In this document: positions 25,205-33,712 of the stretch, one piece after another
Position numbering within the stretch: position 1 is the first letter of the stretch
How the letters are laid out: each line of letters begins with the position of its first letter
DNA from: Chloroflexota bacterium
GTDB taxonomy: Bacteria > Chloroflexota > Anaerolineae > Aggregatilineales > Phototrophicaceae
NCBI GenBank assembly: GCA_011523545.1
Contig: WTGN01000052.1
Coordinates: 1-64,000, forward strand
Length of the DNA: 64,000 nt
Reading direction: 5' to 3'
Position numbers and translations under genes: made by a program
The notes under the pieces: generated by a model
What the model saw: the letters and a program-made list of their open reading frames with translations, nothing else
Database searches by the model: none
Told to the model about the DNA's origin: nothing

Positions 25205-26770
25205 TCACCCCACAATCGTATGCGACTGCTCGCGCATGTACTGCTGCAGGTAATACCAGCTGCCGGCCGCTTTGTTGCTGCCGGTGCTGCCCTTCCAACC
25301 GCCGAATGACTGGTAGCCGGGCCAGGCGCCGGTGGTCGCCCCGGTCGCGCGATTGACGTAGAGCACGCCCGCTTCGATATTATCCAGGAACCAGTCGACC
25401 TCGGCCGGGTCTTCGCTGTACATGCCGGCGGTTAAGCCGAGGGCGACGCCGTTGGCCAGGCGCATCGCCTCATCCGGCCCGTCAACGGCGCGGACGGCGA
25501 CGATAGGCGCGAACATCTCATGCCGCCAGAGGCGATGGTCGTCCGGCAAATCGGCCACGACGGTGGGCGCGACGAAATAGCCGTTCTCCGTCTCCAGGGT
25601 TTCGCCGCCAGCGAGGATTTGGCCGGCGCTCATTTCGTCGATGTAGCGCTGGTAGGCTTGGTAGGCGTCGGCGCTGATGATCGGTCCCATGTAGGTGTCG
25701 GCTTCTGTGGGGTCGCCCACTTTGACCGTGGCCGCCAGGTCAACCAGCTTGTCGAGGAATTCGTCTTTGACCACAGTGTCGACATAAACGCGCGAGCAGG
25801 CGGAGCATTTTTGCCCGGTCAAGCCGAAAGCCGAGCGCATGACGCCGAGGGCCGCTTTGTCGAGATCTGCCTTGTCGCTGACAATGGTCGGGTTTTTGCC
25901 GCCCATCTCGGCGATGACCGGTCGAAAATAACCGGCGGCGGTGCTGAAGCTTTTGATGATGCTCATGCCGACATCATAGCTGCCGGTGAAGGTCAAGCCG
26001 GCCAGATCGGGATTGGCGGTCAGCGCCATGCCGGGTTCGTCGCGGCCTAGCACCATGTTGAAAACGCCAGCCGGGACGCCCGCATCCTGGATACACTGGG
26101 CGATCAGGCAGGCGGTGAGCGAACCTTCGGCGGCTGGTTTCAGCACGACGGTGTTGCCGGCGATGAGCGCGGCGCCGGTCGGCCCGCCGGTGAGGGCGGC
26201 GGGGAAGTTGAAGGGACCGATGACGCCCCAGACGCCGTAAGGTTTGAGCACGCTGCGATTGAAGTGCTGGTCGGATTCGCTGAGCAGTTGGCGGTCGAAG
26301 CCGGCATTGTCGCGCATGGCCTCGACGCAATAGCGGATGAGGTCGGCCGTCTCCTCGACATCGCCGATGGCTTCCAGGCGGTTCTTGCCGATTTCCATGC
26401 TGACGGCGGCCGAGATTTCGAAAAGGCGTTCGCTGATCAAGTCAGCAACGCGGTCGAGCAGGCGGCAGCGTTCAGCCCAGGGCGTCGCGCGCCAGGCGGG
26501 GAAAGCAGCTTTGGCGGCGGCTACCGCCTGGTCGACATGATCCGCCGAGGCGCGCGCGAAGACCCCGAGCAGCCAATCGGTATTGATGGGCGAGCGATTT
26601 TCGAATGCCCCGTCGCCGTCGACCCATTCGCCGTTGATGAGCATGTTGTAGCTTTTGCCGAGCTGGTTTTTCAGTTCGGCGACATCCTCTTCAAAATACT
26701 CGTGCAGCAGCGGGTCCGGGCTGCCGAGGGTGGAATAGGTCACTTTGATATGTTTACGCTGTTTGGCCAT
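25205..26770 (-). CDS. aldehyde dehydrogenase (1-pyrroline-5-carboxylate dehydrogenase-like)
   Basis: NAD(P)-dependent aldehyde dehydrogenase of 521 residues, closest in appearance to P5C dehydrogenases. WGVIGPFNFP lies at 181-190, EMGGKNP with general base E288, and GQKCSACSR with catalytic C322. The start at 26770 is chosen because AAGGAGG lies 5-6 nt upstream; the frame is open nine codons further. It begins 42 nt after the cytochrome P450 gene on the same strand, so the two likely form an operon in which the P450 makes an alcohol or aldehyde that this enzyme oxidises. The alternative is proline or arginine breakdown; context favours neither strongly. Confidence 0.9.
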   Translation of the reverse strand: MAKQRKHIKVTYSTLGSPDPLLHEYFEEDVAELKNQLGKSYNMLINGEWVDGDGAFENRSPINTDWLLGVFARASADHVDQAVAAAKAAFPAWRATPWAERCRLLDRVADLISERLFEISAAVSMEIGKNRLEAIGDVEETADLIRYCVEAMRDNAGFDRQLLSESDQHFNRSVLKPYGVWGVIGPFNFPAALTGGPTGAALIAGNTVVLKPAAEGSLTACLIAQCIQDAGVPAGVFNMVLGRDEPGMALTANPDLAGLTFTGSYDVGMSIIKSFSTAAGYFRPVIAEMGGKNPTIVSDKADLDKAALGVMRSAFGLTGQKCSACSRVYVDTVVKDEFLDKLVDLAATVKVGDPTEADTYMGPIISADAYQAYQRYIDEMSAGQILAGGETLETENGYFVAPTVVADLPDDHRLWRHEMFAPIVAVRAVDGPDEAMRLANGVALGLTAGMYSEDPAEVDWFLDNIEAGVLYVNRATGATTGAWPGYQSFGGWKGSTGSNKAAGSWYYLQQYMREQSHTIVG

Positions 26771-26812
26771 GATTTCCTCCTTGTTCAGCATCTGCATTGC
26801 CAGTGCTTGCTT

Positions 26813-28243
26813 CTATCTTACCCGATGAACGGGGCAAAGTGACAATACGCTTGTATTTATTGCACTAGCGGCCGGGCGCGGGTCCGCTTCTGGGCTGGCG
26901 CCGGCATGATCGCTGAGCGGCCACAGGTTGACGCGGAGCGGCCCGTTCGGGCGCAGCGTGAAGGCGACGCTCTTGGGGCCAGTCGCGCTTTCCGGGGTGG
27001 GTGTGAGCCGGAAGCGCTGCGCGATCGACGCGATGACGATGACCGCTTCCATCAGCGCGAAGCGAATGCCGAGGCAGGTTCGTCCGCCGCCGCCGAAGGG
27101 GATATAGGCGTAATGCGGTATGGAGGCGGCCAGCGCGGGCATGTGCCGGTCGGGGTCGAAGCGCAGCGGATCGGGGAACCAGCGGGCATCGCGCCCCAGG
27201 GTCCAGGGTGAGACCAGCACCATGCTGTTGCGCGGCAGGGTGGCGCCCGCGATGTCGACCGGTTCAAGGGTTGAGCGGGACAAACCCCAGGCGCTTGGAT
27301 AGAGGCGCAGCGCCTCCTTGACGACGCGCTCCGCATAGTTGAGCTTGGGTAAATCGGCCAGGGTCAGGGCGCGCGTTCCGATGGATTCAGCGACTTCGGC
27401 GTAGACCCGATCGGCGACGGGCGGGTTCTGCATCAGCGCCAGCCAGGTGAAGACCAGGGTGTAGGCGGTTGTCTCGTAGCCGGCGCCGATGATGGTGATG
27501 GCTTCGTTGATCAGTTGCTCGTCGCTCATGCTTGGCCGCCCGTCAGCCGGCGCCAGGGCAAGATTGAGCAGGGCGGCTTCACCGGCGCGCCCGGCTCGCC
27601 ACTCGGCGATGTAGCTTCGCAGCAGAGCGCGCAGCTCGGCGGCCAGCCTTTTGACTTCGCGGTTGGCACGGGTCGGCAGCCAGTTCGGCAGGAGCGCGTA
27701 GAAGGCCATGCGTTTGTACGCCAGGTGGAAGAGCCGCGTGAAAACACCGGTGAGCTCATCGGCATGGCTGCCAAGGTCGGCGTCGAACATGGTCTTTACG
27801 ATGATATTCATGGTGACGCGGATCATGGCCGCTTCCAGATCGACGACCTGGCCGGCGCGCCAATCACGCATTTCGCGCTCAATGCTCTCAATCATGACCT
27901 GCGTGTAGCGCTCGACGTGGCGGAGGTGGAAGGCCGGCTGCAGGGCTTGGCGGCTGCGCTTCCAGGCGGCGCCGTTGCTGGTGAAGATGTTCTCGCCCAG
28001 GATGTCGCTCAAGGCGCGCTTGACCACGGCGGGCTTGCGGAAAGATTTGCTTCGCGCGGCCAGGACCTTGCAGACGGCGTCGGGATGATTGACGAAGTAG
28101 CCCTGCATGGGCCCGAAGCGGATCCGCACTAGATCGCCACAGCGGGCGGCGCTTTCGATCAGGCTGAGGCTGTCCCGGTTGAAGTCCATGAGGCTGCCCC
28201 AAAGGGGGTGCCCTCGTAAGGTGGGGACGCTGTTGCTGGTCAT
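26813..28243 (-). CDS. cytochrome P450
   Basis: Cytosolic heme monooxygenase, 476 residues, without an N-terminal membrane anchor. The I-helix oxygen-activation motif is GAGYETTA (253-260), the K-helix ExxR is E310-R313, and the heme loop FGGGGRTCLG places the axial cysteine at C390. Layout resembles CYP102/CYP4-like bacterial fatty-acid or alkane oxidisers (CxG motif followed by IRFALMEA). The ATG at 28243 follows GGGAGA. Redox partners are not encoded nearby. Its promoter region contains two perfect 18-nt palindromes, suggesting ligand-controlled expression. It probably shares a transcript with the aldehyde dehydrogenase gene. The substrate is unknown. Confidence 0.93.
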   Translation of the reverse strand: MTSNSVPTLRGHPLWGSLMDFNRDSLSLIESAARCGDLVRIRFGPMQGYFVNHPDAVCKVLAARSKSFRKPAVVKRALSDILGENIFTSNGAAWKRSRQALQPAFHLRHVERYTQVMIESIEREMRDWRAGQVVDLEAAMIRVTMNIIVKTMFDADLGSHADELTGVFTRLFHLAYKRMAFYALLPNWLPTRANREVKRLAAELRALLRSYIAEWRAGRAGEAALLNLALAPADGRPSMSDEQLINEAITIIGAGYETTAYTLVFTWLALMQNPPVADRVYAEVAESIGTRALTLADLPKLNYAERVVKEALRLYPSAWGLSRSTLEPVDIAGATLPRNSMVLVSPWTLGRDARWFPDPLRFDPDRHMPALAASIPHYAYIPFGGGGRTCLGIRFALMEAVIVIASIAQRFRLTPTPESATGPKSVAFTLRPNGPLRVNLWPLSDHAGASPEADPRPAASAINTSVLSLCPVHRVR

Positions 28244-28275
28244 GGCAAGTCTCCCGCTCTGTTTGCCTTAGTGCC

Positions 28276-28305
28276 AGCATAACGAACTTGTGACAGATTT
28301 CACAA
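28276..28305 (-). promoter_or_regulatory. candidate promoter of the P450 operon
   Basis: On the minus strand TTGTGA (28305-28300), an 18-nt spacer and TATGCT (28281-28276), giving a leader of about 26 nt. The -35 coincides with one arm of the palindrome at 28288-28305, a geometry that suits repression. Confidence 0.4.
28288..28305. promoter_or_regulatory. perfect CRP/FNR-like palindrome
   Basis: TTGTGA, six nucleotides, TCACAA. This matches the TGTGA-N6-TCACA consensus of the CRP family. Its centre is 53 nt upstream of the P450 start codon. Confidence 0.6.
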
Positions 28306-28312
28306 ATCAAAT

Positions 28313-28330
28313 ATTCAGAATTTACTGAAT
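28313..28330. promoter_or_regulatory. second perfect palindrome with the same 6-6-6 geometry
   Basis: ATTCAG, six nucleotides, CTGAAT. Its centre is 25 nt upstream of the first palindrome's centre, but its arm sequence differs, so it may bind another dimeric regulator. Confidence 0.5.
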
Positions 28331-28395
28331 TTAGTGAAGGCTGATAGCTTTTGGCGGTATTCAGATGGGAATTGATGGCTTTGGCTGCGGCTGCG

Positions 28396-28713
28396 TCAGG
28401 TGAGTTCGTCGCTGTCCAGCGTGCGTTTATGGACCCGTTCAATGCGCATGATCAGGCGCTCGTCGACATCGGGGCAGGCGGCGACGGTATCGCGGGTCAT
28501 CCAGTCGTTATCGGCCAGTTCGCGCTGTTTGGCGGCGAGCAGGGGCAGCACGGCGGACAGGGCGAAGATGCAGAAATGCTTGCCGGCGGGGATGCGGAGC
28601 TTGGCGCTTTCCGTCAGCTCAAAGTAATCGCCGACTTCGAGGCCGCAGACGGAGCGGCCTTCGATGCGCTCGACTGTGATGCGCAGGTCGTAGAGTTCGA
28701 ACGGTCGCTTCAT
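28396..28713 (-). CDS. TIGR04076 family protein
   Basis: Small protein of 105 residues resembling the TIGR04076 family of unknown function. The recognisable pattern is a short beta-rich start (ITVERIEGRSVCGLEVGDYFEL), then LRIPAGKHFCIFALSAVLPLLAAKQR with a conserved cysteine, and a C-terminal IMRIERV. ATG at 28713 overlaps the stop of the SelA-like gene as ATGA, so it is translationally coupled and is the third gene of that operon. The family has no known function; a role linked to the PLP enzyme is inferred from coupling only. Confidence 0.75.
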   Translation of the reverse strand: MKRPFELYDLRITVERIEGRSVCGLEVGDYFELTESAKLRIPAGKHFCIFALSAVLPLLAAKQRELADNDWMTRDTVAACPDVDERLIMRIERVHKRTLDSDELT

Positions 28714-29813
28714 GGCATCCTCAGCAATTTCAGGCACGCGTCGCGCACGATGATTTCTTCGCCGGGACTCAAGGTCATCGGATTGAGATGGAAGCTCGTT
28801 TCGCTTTCGGGCGAGACGGCAATCGCGGGATCGTGGTTGAGGAAGGCGCTCACAAGCTCATCGGCGGATCGGCCGAGGACGGCCGGGTCAATGCTGACGC
28901 GGCACCAGGGCAGCGGCTGGCCGGCTTCATTGGGGAAGACGCGCTCGGTCTGGACGCCGGGCAACGTCTTGAGCGCGGCGCAGAACATGCGCACGGTCTC
29001 TTCGCAATAACGGGCGCGGGCGGTGTGGTCGAGTTGGAGATAGCGTTCGACGGCGGCGAGCAGGCCCATCATCTCTTCCTTGCCGACTTTGAGCGGGCGC
29101 CCGAAGCCGTGTTTGGGATTGCTGATGGGGCGGATGGAATCGATGAAGTCGCGGCGCCCCAGCATCAAGCCGCTGGATTGGGGACCGCGCAGGTCTTTGC
29201 CGCCGCTGAAGAGGGCGATGGCGGCGCCCATTTCCGTGAAGCGCCAGAGATTTTCGACCGGGGGGAGCTGGGCTGCGGCGTCGACGATGACGGGGACCTG
29301 GTGTTCCGCGGCGATGGCGATGGCCGCTTCAAGCGAGAGCTCGCTGCCGCCGCAGTCACCGCGCGGGAACCAGAAGACGCAGGCGGTCGCTTCCTTGATG
29401 GCGGCGCGCAGGCTGGCCGGGGCAGCATCAATTTCGACGACCTTCAGGCCGGTCTGCTGGATGGCGTAATCGTAGGGATTGCGCTGGTCTTGAAAGACGA
29501 TGGCTTCGCTGGAGAATGCGGCGATGTCGGGGAAGCGTGTGAGCGCGTCTGGGTGTTTCTGCAGTACAGATGCGGCCGAGGCGAGCATGATGCCGGCGGC
29601 GGCGCCCGAGGTGACATAAGCGGCTTCGTTGCCCGTCAAGTCGGCGATGCGCTCACCCACGCGGACCTGGAGTTCTGCCAGATCGACGAAGGCGCCGGCG
29701 GCCTGGTGCATGGCGGCGAGCACCTCGGGCGGCATCAGCGAGCCACCGTATTTGGTCACGGTGGCGTAGGCGTTGATCAGCGGGCGGAGGCCGAGGTTCT
29801 GGTAGTTGGTCAT
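28710..29813 (-). CDS. SelA-like PLP-dependent lyase (DgaE family)
   Basis: PLP enzyme of fold type I resembling SelA and the D-glucosaminate-6-phosphate ammonia-lyase DgaE, 367 residues. The start reads NLGLRPLINAYATVTKYGGSLMPPEV, the family's INA.GT.T.LGGS pattern. The cofactor aspartate lies in VIVDAAAQLPP and the PLP lysine in SGGKDLRGPQSSG. It is not expected to be true selenocysteine synthase because the SelA N-terminal domain is absent. Its ATG overlaps the amidohydrolase stop as ATGA. The amidohydrolase/SelA-like pair is recurrent in bacteria and likely degrades an amino-sugar acid or amino-acid derivative. Confidence 0.85.
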   Translation of the reverse strand: MTNYQNLGLRPLINAYATVTKYGGSLMPPEVLAAMHQAAGAFVDLAELQVRVGERIADLTGNEAAYVTSGAAAGIMLASAASVLQKHPDALTRFPDIAAFSSEAIVFQDQRNPYDYAIQQTGLKVVEIDAAPASLRAAIKEATACVFWFPRGDCGGSELSLEAAIAIAAEHQVPVIVDAAAQLPPVENLWRFTEMGAAIALFSGGKDLRGPQSSGLMLGRRDFIDSIRPISNPKHGFGRPLKVGKEEMMGLLAAVERYLQLDHTARARYCEETVRMFCAALKTLPGVQTERVFPNEAGQPLPWCRVSIDPAVLGRSADELVSAFLNHDPAIAVSPESETSFHLNPMTLSPGEEIIVRDACLKLLRMP

Positions 29814-31030
29814 GGTTCGATGACTCCTGAAGGGTAGCGGATTTGCCAGTAGGCCGGCGGCGCGTCTTCCCAGGCCGGCGTCGCGCGTCCATTGAGGTCG
29901 TATACGATTTCGCCGGCGCGGATGGTCATATCGCAGCTCAGTTTGCGGTCGCCATTCATGCGGGCGTAGCCGCAATCGACATAGCCGAATTGGCCGCGTT
30001 CCAGGCGCAGGACGGCGATGTCGGCTTCGGCGCCGATGCTCAGCGTCCCCAGCTCGGGGTGGCCGATTTCATGCGCCGGCGCGCTGGTGGAGCGGGTGAT
30101 GACTTCGGGCAGCGGCATGCCCATGCAAAGCAGTTTGGACATGGTGTTGAGCATGTCATGCACGACGCCGTTGACGTTGCCGATATGCAAATCGGTGCTG
30201 ATGGAATCGGGCGGGAAGCCGCCATCAAAGGCGGGAATCGCCTGGCGGAACCAGAAGCTGCCGGCGCCATGCCCGAGGTCGAAGATGATGCCGCGTTCGC
30301 GCGCCGCGAACATGAAGTCGGCCGGCTTGTTTGCCTCATTCAGAATGGGGAATTGCTGGGCGTAGACATGGGTATGAATATCGCCAGGCTGCATCTTTTG
30401 CAGAAGCTCTTGATAGGTTCGTCCTTCGCGATGCCAAAAGTCGACCATCAAGGGCTTGCCGCAGATGGCCGAGGCTTCCAGGGCGCGGTCGACGGCGGCC
30501 CAGGGCGGGTGCGCCTCGTCGAAAGGCTCCCGCACCCAATAGTGGGCGGTCTTGATGCCGACGCAATCGTCGGGGTAGGCGAGCACGATAGAGGCGGCCA
30601 GCGCGGGGTCCATCTCGTTGATGTCTTGCTCGAATGGGCCCTGCATGCCCGATTGCACGATATTGATGTAGGCGAAGACGCGCGTCCGGGCGCGGTCGAT
30701 GACGGTGCGCTTGAAATGTAGAAAATGTTTGGCGCCGGCCGTGCCGGTATCGACGACGGTGGTGACGCCGGAGCGGAAGCTGTGATGGTCGGCGATGATG
30801 CTGAGGGTCTCGGGTTCACGCGTGTGGTAGACATGGACGTGGATGTCGATGAGGCCCGGGGTGACGATGAGATCGGCGACGTCGATGACCTGCGTGGCCT
30901 GGGCGGCCGGGATGCCTGGCGCGACGGCGGCGATCTTGTCCTTAACCAGGGCGACATCCATCGGCGCGTCCATGCCATTGGCGGGGTCGATGACGCGGCC
31001 GCCTTTTAAGAGAAGATCGTATTGGGTCAT
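29810..31030 (-). CDS. amidohydrolase/deacetylase family metallohydrolase
   Basis: Dihydroorotase-like amidohydrolase (COG3964 type), 406 residues, first gene of the three-gene operon. Metal ligands are visible in LIDIHVHVYH (HxH) near residue 62, in FDLGHGAGSF and in the terminal ISTDLH aspartate region near 285. A bridging lysine is probably K159 in CVGIKTAHYW. Members of this family work with a SelA-like partner, as here, to deacylate and then cleave an amino compound. The ATG follows GAGG. No regulator adjoins. Substrate is unknown. Confidence 0.87.
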   Translation of the reverse strand: MTQYDLLLKGGRVIDPANGMDAPMDVALVKDKIAAVAPGIPAAQATQVIDVADLIVTPGLIDIHVHVYHTREPETLSIIADHHSFRSGVTTVVDTGTAGAKHFLHFKRTVIDRARTRVFAYINIVQSGMQGPFEQDINEMDPALAASIVLAYPDDCVGIKTAHYWVREPFDEAHPPWAAVDRALEASAICGKPLMVDFWHREGRTYQELLQKMQPGDIHTHVYAQQFPILNEANKPADFMFAARERGIIFDLGHGAGSFWFRQAIPAFDGGFPPDSISTDLHIGNVNGVVHDMLNTMSKLLCMGMPLPEVITRSTSAPAHEIGHPELGTLSIGAEADIAVLRLERGQFGYVDCGYARMNGDRKLSCDMTIRAGEIVYDLNGRATPAWEDAPPAYWQIRYPSGVIEP

Positions 31031-31177
31031 TGCGGGTTGCCTCGAACAATTGGATCAATAATTGACAGATGCCGCCCTGAAAAGAAAAGCTATTTCGCTG
31101 TTATGGTACGGCGCTGCCCGATAGCAGCGCGCCTTTGGCAGGGCAGTCGCAGAGCCAATTGGCCGCGAATGGGCGAG

Positions 31178-31540
31178 TCAATTGCCTTCTTCTGGCGGCC
31201 ATAGCCCCGACTCCTTGAGTATCCGAAGTATCATATCGGAAGGCCAAGCGTCAATTTCGCGACGTCTATCAATGAAGAGCAGAATGTACTTGTCTTCGGC
31301 TTCAAAGTAAAGCACACGAAAACCGCCTCTCTTGCCGACACCTGTCGAGCTGTCCTCAATACGCGCGCCAAATAATGGCGCGGATTTCACGCCGCGAGCA
31401 CGATTAGACGCGATCTCGCCAACTGAGAGCTTTCGCTTGAAGCTTTTGAGGTCAGAAGGGAGTTTGGGATATTTCTTGGGCTTTGACAGCGCTTTAACTT
31501 GATTGTCGAAGTCGGGAATAGAAACCACTGATTTGCGCAC
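31178..31540 (-). CDS. RelE/HigB-like toxin candidate
   Basis: Protein of 120 residues with a RelE-superfamily C-terminal half: ARIEDSSTGVGKRGGFRVLYF, then ILLFIDRRREIDAWPSDMILRIL. This matches the pattern of RelE/HigB mRNA interferases (GKSGGxRVIYY followed by an LL.IY stretch). The start is GTG at 31540, with GAGG provided by the end of the preceding gene 10 nt away. It follows a Panacea-like gene, suggesting a two-gene toxin-antitoxin operon with antitoxin first. Toxicity is inferred. Confidence 0.7.
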   Translation of the reverse strand: MRKSVVSIPDFDNQVKALSKPKKYPKLPSDLKSFKRKLSVGEIASNRARGVKSAPLFGARIEDSSTGVGKRGGFRVLYFEAEDKYILLFIDRRREIDAWPSDMILRILKESGLWPPEEGN

Positions 31541-31550
31541 TAACGGAACC

Positions 31551-32081
31551 TCAATCCTGTAACTCCGCTAAGAGGTCATCGACAGGCCGCGTTCGTCCCG
31601 CCGCCATGTCTCGCAAACCGCGCGCGATGCTCTCCTCTATTGCTAATTCCTCCGAATATGGAAGGACGCTGTTCTCGCGTTGCTCTGGATAAAGGAAATA
31701 GATCGCTCGCACGAGCTCATAAAATGATGACATTCTGGATACCCAACCAACGATTCGTTTGACACCAGATTCCAAGTCGTCGGACAAATTGTATTGTAAA
31801 GACCTGATATCGCAGGCCAGGCGATACCAGTGGCGTCCGTCGTCGAAAAAAGTCTCGATCATCGGCCCATCACTCAATCTTTCTACATCTGTATAGATGT
31901 CTTGCGCGAATGGCCCATACATATATGGTCTGAACTCATAGTAGTTCTTCAATTCACGCTCGAATTCCTCGCCTACCAGGAATGCTGATTTCTGCAATTG
32001 CACTCGATCTAGGCCATCTTCACCGGCCGATGCGATGATGGCGATCAGTATACTCTCTCTATTTGCTGTCTTTCCGGACAT
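31551..32081 (-). CDS. Panacea/SocA-like antitoxin candidate
   Basis: Protein of 176 residues. The segment RVQLQKSAFLV followed by FRPYMYGPFAQDIYTDVERL has the LQKLLFL ... YGPF layout of SocA/Panacea-type domains, known as antitoxins for varied toxins. The rest is mostly helical with no clear motif. ATG at 32081 follows GGAGAG; the frame is open further but would overlap the divergent SDR promoter region. It lies 10 nt upstream of a RelE-like gene. An alternative is a phage-type hypothetical protein of unrelated role. Confidence 0.55.
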   Translation of the reverse strand: MSGKTANRESILIAIIASAGEDGLDRVQLQKSAFLVGEEFERELKNYYEFRPYMYGPFAQDIYTDVERLSDGPMIETFFDDGRHWYRLACDIRSLQYNLSDDLESGVKRIVGWVSRMSSFYELVRAIYFLYPEQRENSVLPYSEELAIEESIARGLRDMAAGRTRPVDDLLAELQD

Positions 32082-32204
32082 ATCATCTCTCCGCATTGCG
32101 GTTGGATTCTTGACCCTATTATTGGTGATTTGCCGAGGAATTGTCAACGAGCGCTCTCGCCGCAATATGGTATCGTAAGGTTACATGCAAAGGCAGACGG
32201 AGCG

Positions 32205-32915
32205 ATGTCCATGACAGAATTCAGCGGGCAAGTGGCGATAATCACGGGCGCGTCCGGCTTGCTGGCTTCGGGCGTGATTCCCGTGTTCCGGGCGGGCGGC
32301 GCGAAGCTGGCTTTGACCTGCGGCGATGACAGACTTTATGAGCGCATGCCAGAATTGCGCGACGATGCCGATCATCTCTGCTTGCAAAGCACCGATCTCT
32401 CCGATCCATACGCGGTGGAGGCCTTGGCGGGCAGGGTGCAAGCGCATTTCGGCCGGATCGACATCCTGGTCAATATCGTCGGCGGTTGGGAGGCGGGCGC
32501 CCCGGTGCATGAAATGACGGTCGATACCTGGCAGAAGATGATTGGTCTCAACGCGACCGTGACATTTTTGATGTGTCGGGCGGTGATTCCGGCGATGCTG
32601 GCGGGCGGGGGCGGTAAGATCGTCAATATCGGCGCGCGCCCCGCTCTGCGCGCGAGCGGCAATGACGCGGCCTACTCGGCTTCAAAGGCCGCCGTATTGC
32701 GGTTGACGGAGAGCATGTCGGAAGAGTACAAACGGCGCGGCATTCGCGTCAACGCGGTGCTGCCAGCCGCTATCGTGCCGGCGGAGCAGCATGCGCAAGA
32801 CCCGCATGCCGGCGTGACGCCGACGCAGCTTGGCCGCGTGATCGCCTTCCTCTGCTCTGACGCCGGGGCGATCATCCATGGCGCGGCCATCCCCGCTTAT
32901 GGCACGCGCTTTTAG
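32205..32915 (+). CDS. SDR-family protein with altered cofactor and catalytic motifs
   Basis: Short-chain dehydrogenase/reductase fold, 236 residues. The end of the sequence and YSASK (Tyr and Lys present) mark the family. Two key motifs are unusual. The cofactor loop reads TGASGLLA rather than TGxxxGIG, and the position of the catalytic serine (13 before the Tyr) is alanine in NIGARPAL. It may bind cofactor weakly or act as a non-catalytic or altered enzyme. ATG at 32205 follows GACGGAG; ATG two codons later is also possible. It is divergent from the toxin-antitoxin candidate. Confidence 0.82.
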   Translation: MSMTEFSGQVAIITGASGLLASGVIPVFRAGGAKLALTCGDDRLYERMPELRDDADHLCLQSTDLSDPYAVEALAGRVQAHFGRIDILVNIVGGWEAGAPVHEMTVDTWQKMIGLNATVTFLMCRAVIPAMLAGGGGKIVNIGARPALRASGNDAAYSASKAAVLRLTESMSEEYKRRGIRVNAVLPAAIVPAEQHAQDPHAGVTPTQLGRVIAFLCSDAGAIIHGAAIPAYGTRF

Positions 32916-33004
32916 CATTGCGCCTCAGTCACCCGAATGAATTCCGGATCGAAAACGGGCGACCTAATAGGGCGCTCTTACATCGCCGCATTTTGTCCTG
33001 CTGA

Positions 33005-33688
33005 TCAGCGCCTGATCATGATCTTGGCCAGCGGCTTCTTCGTGATAGCGGGGACTTGCGCGTCCGCCGCCGGGTAGCCGACCGGTATCAGGACGAAGGC
33101 GCGTTCGTTGGCGGGCCGGTCGAGGATCTCGCTCAAGAATTTCATCGGGCTGGGCGTGTGGGTCAAGGTGGCGAGGCCGGCGAGCTGCAAGGCTGCCAGC
33201 AGGAAGCCGACGGCGATGCCGACCGATTCTTCGCTGTAGTAGTGTCGATAGCGAATCTCTTCTCCCGTTTCGGGATCGCGCCCCAGGCCGTATGCCTGCC
33301 GGAAGACGACAATCACATAGGGCGCGTCTTCGATATGCGGCTTGCGCCAATCGGTCCCCAGCGGCGCCAGCGCGTCCAGCCATTCCTGGCTCATGCGCCT
33401 CTCGTAACTTTCCTTCTCCTCCGCTTCCGCGGCGATGCGAATCTTCCGCTTCAGGTCCGGGTCGCTGACGACGACGAAGGTCCAGGGCTGCTGATTGGCG
33501 CCGGAAGGCGCGGCGCCGGCGACGCGTATGGCGGTTTCGATGAGCGCAAAGGGCACGGGCGCGCGCGAAAAATGGCGGACGCTGCGCCGCCGCAACATGC
33601 GTTGGGCGAACTCCGCCGAGCGCCGCTGGCCTTCAGCCTCGACGAGATATTCAAAGTTCAGCGGCTCGAAACGTGCTTCAGCGGGCAT
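33005..33688 (-). CDS. nitroreductase-family flavoprotein (iodotyrosine deiodinase-like)
   Basis: FMN-dependent nitroreductase-fold protein, 227 residues. RRRSVRHFS near residue 33 and GAAPSGANQQPWTF near 58 bind FMN phosphate. The stretch EEKESYERRMSQEWLDALAPLGTDWRKPHIEDAPYVIVVF has the Glu-Tyr-Lys arrangement and spacing of iodotyrosine-deiodinase-like proteins, so reductive dehalogenation is possible. SEESVGIAVGFLLAALQ and ATLTHTPSPM complete the FMN site. AAAGGAGG precedes the ATG. It is the third gene after the CE7 esterase and the MBL hydrolase, on the same strand. Confidence 0.87.
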   Translation of the reverse strand: MPAEARFEPLNFEYLVEAEGQRRSAEFAQRMLRRRSVRHFSRAPVPFALIETAIRVAGAAPSGANQQPWTFVVVSDPDLKRKIRIAAEAEEKESYERRMSQEWLDALAPLGTDWRKPHIEDAPYVIVVFRQAYGLGRDPETGEEIRYRHYYSEESVGIAVGFLLAALQLAGLATLTHTPSPMKFLSEILDRPANERAFVLIPVGYPAADAQVPAITKKPLAKIMIRR

Positions 33689-33712
33689 GGATCCGCCCTC
33701 CTTTGAGTATCG

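Noticed and set aside
28710..29813. True selenocysteine synthase (SelA)
   Set aside because: The SelA N-terminal region is missing, length is short, and the partner amidohydrolase fits the DgaE-like group instead.
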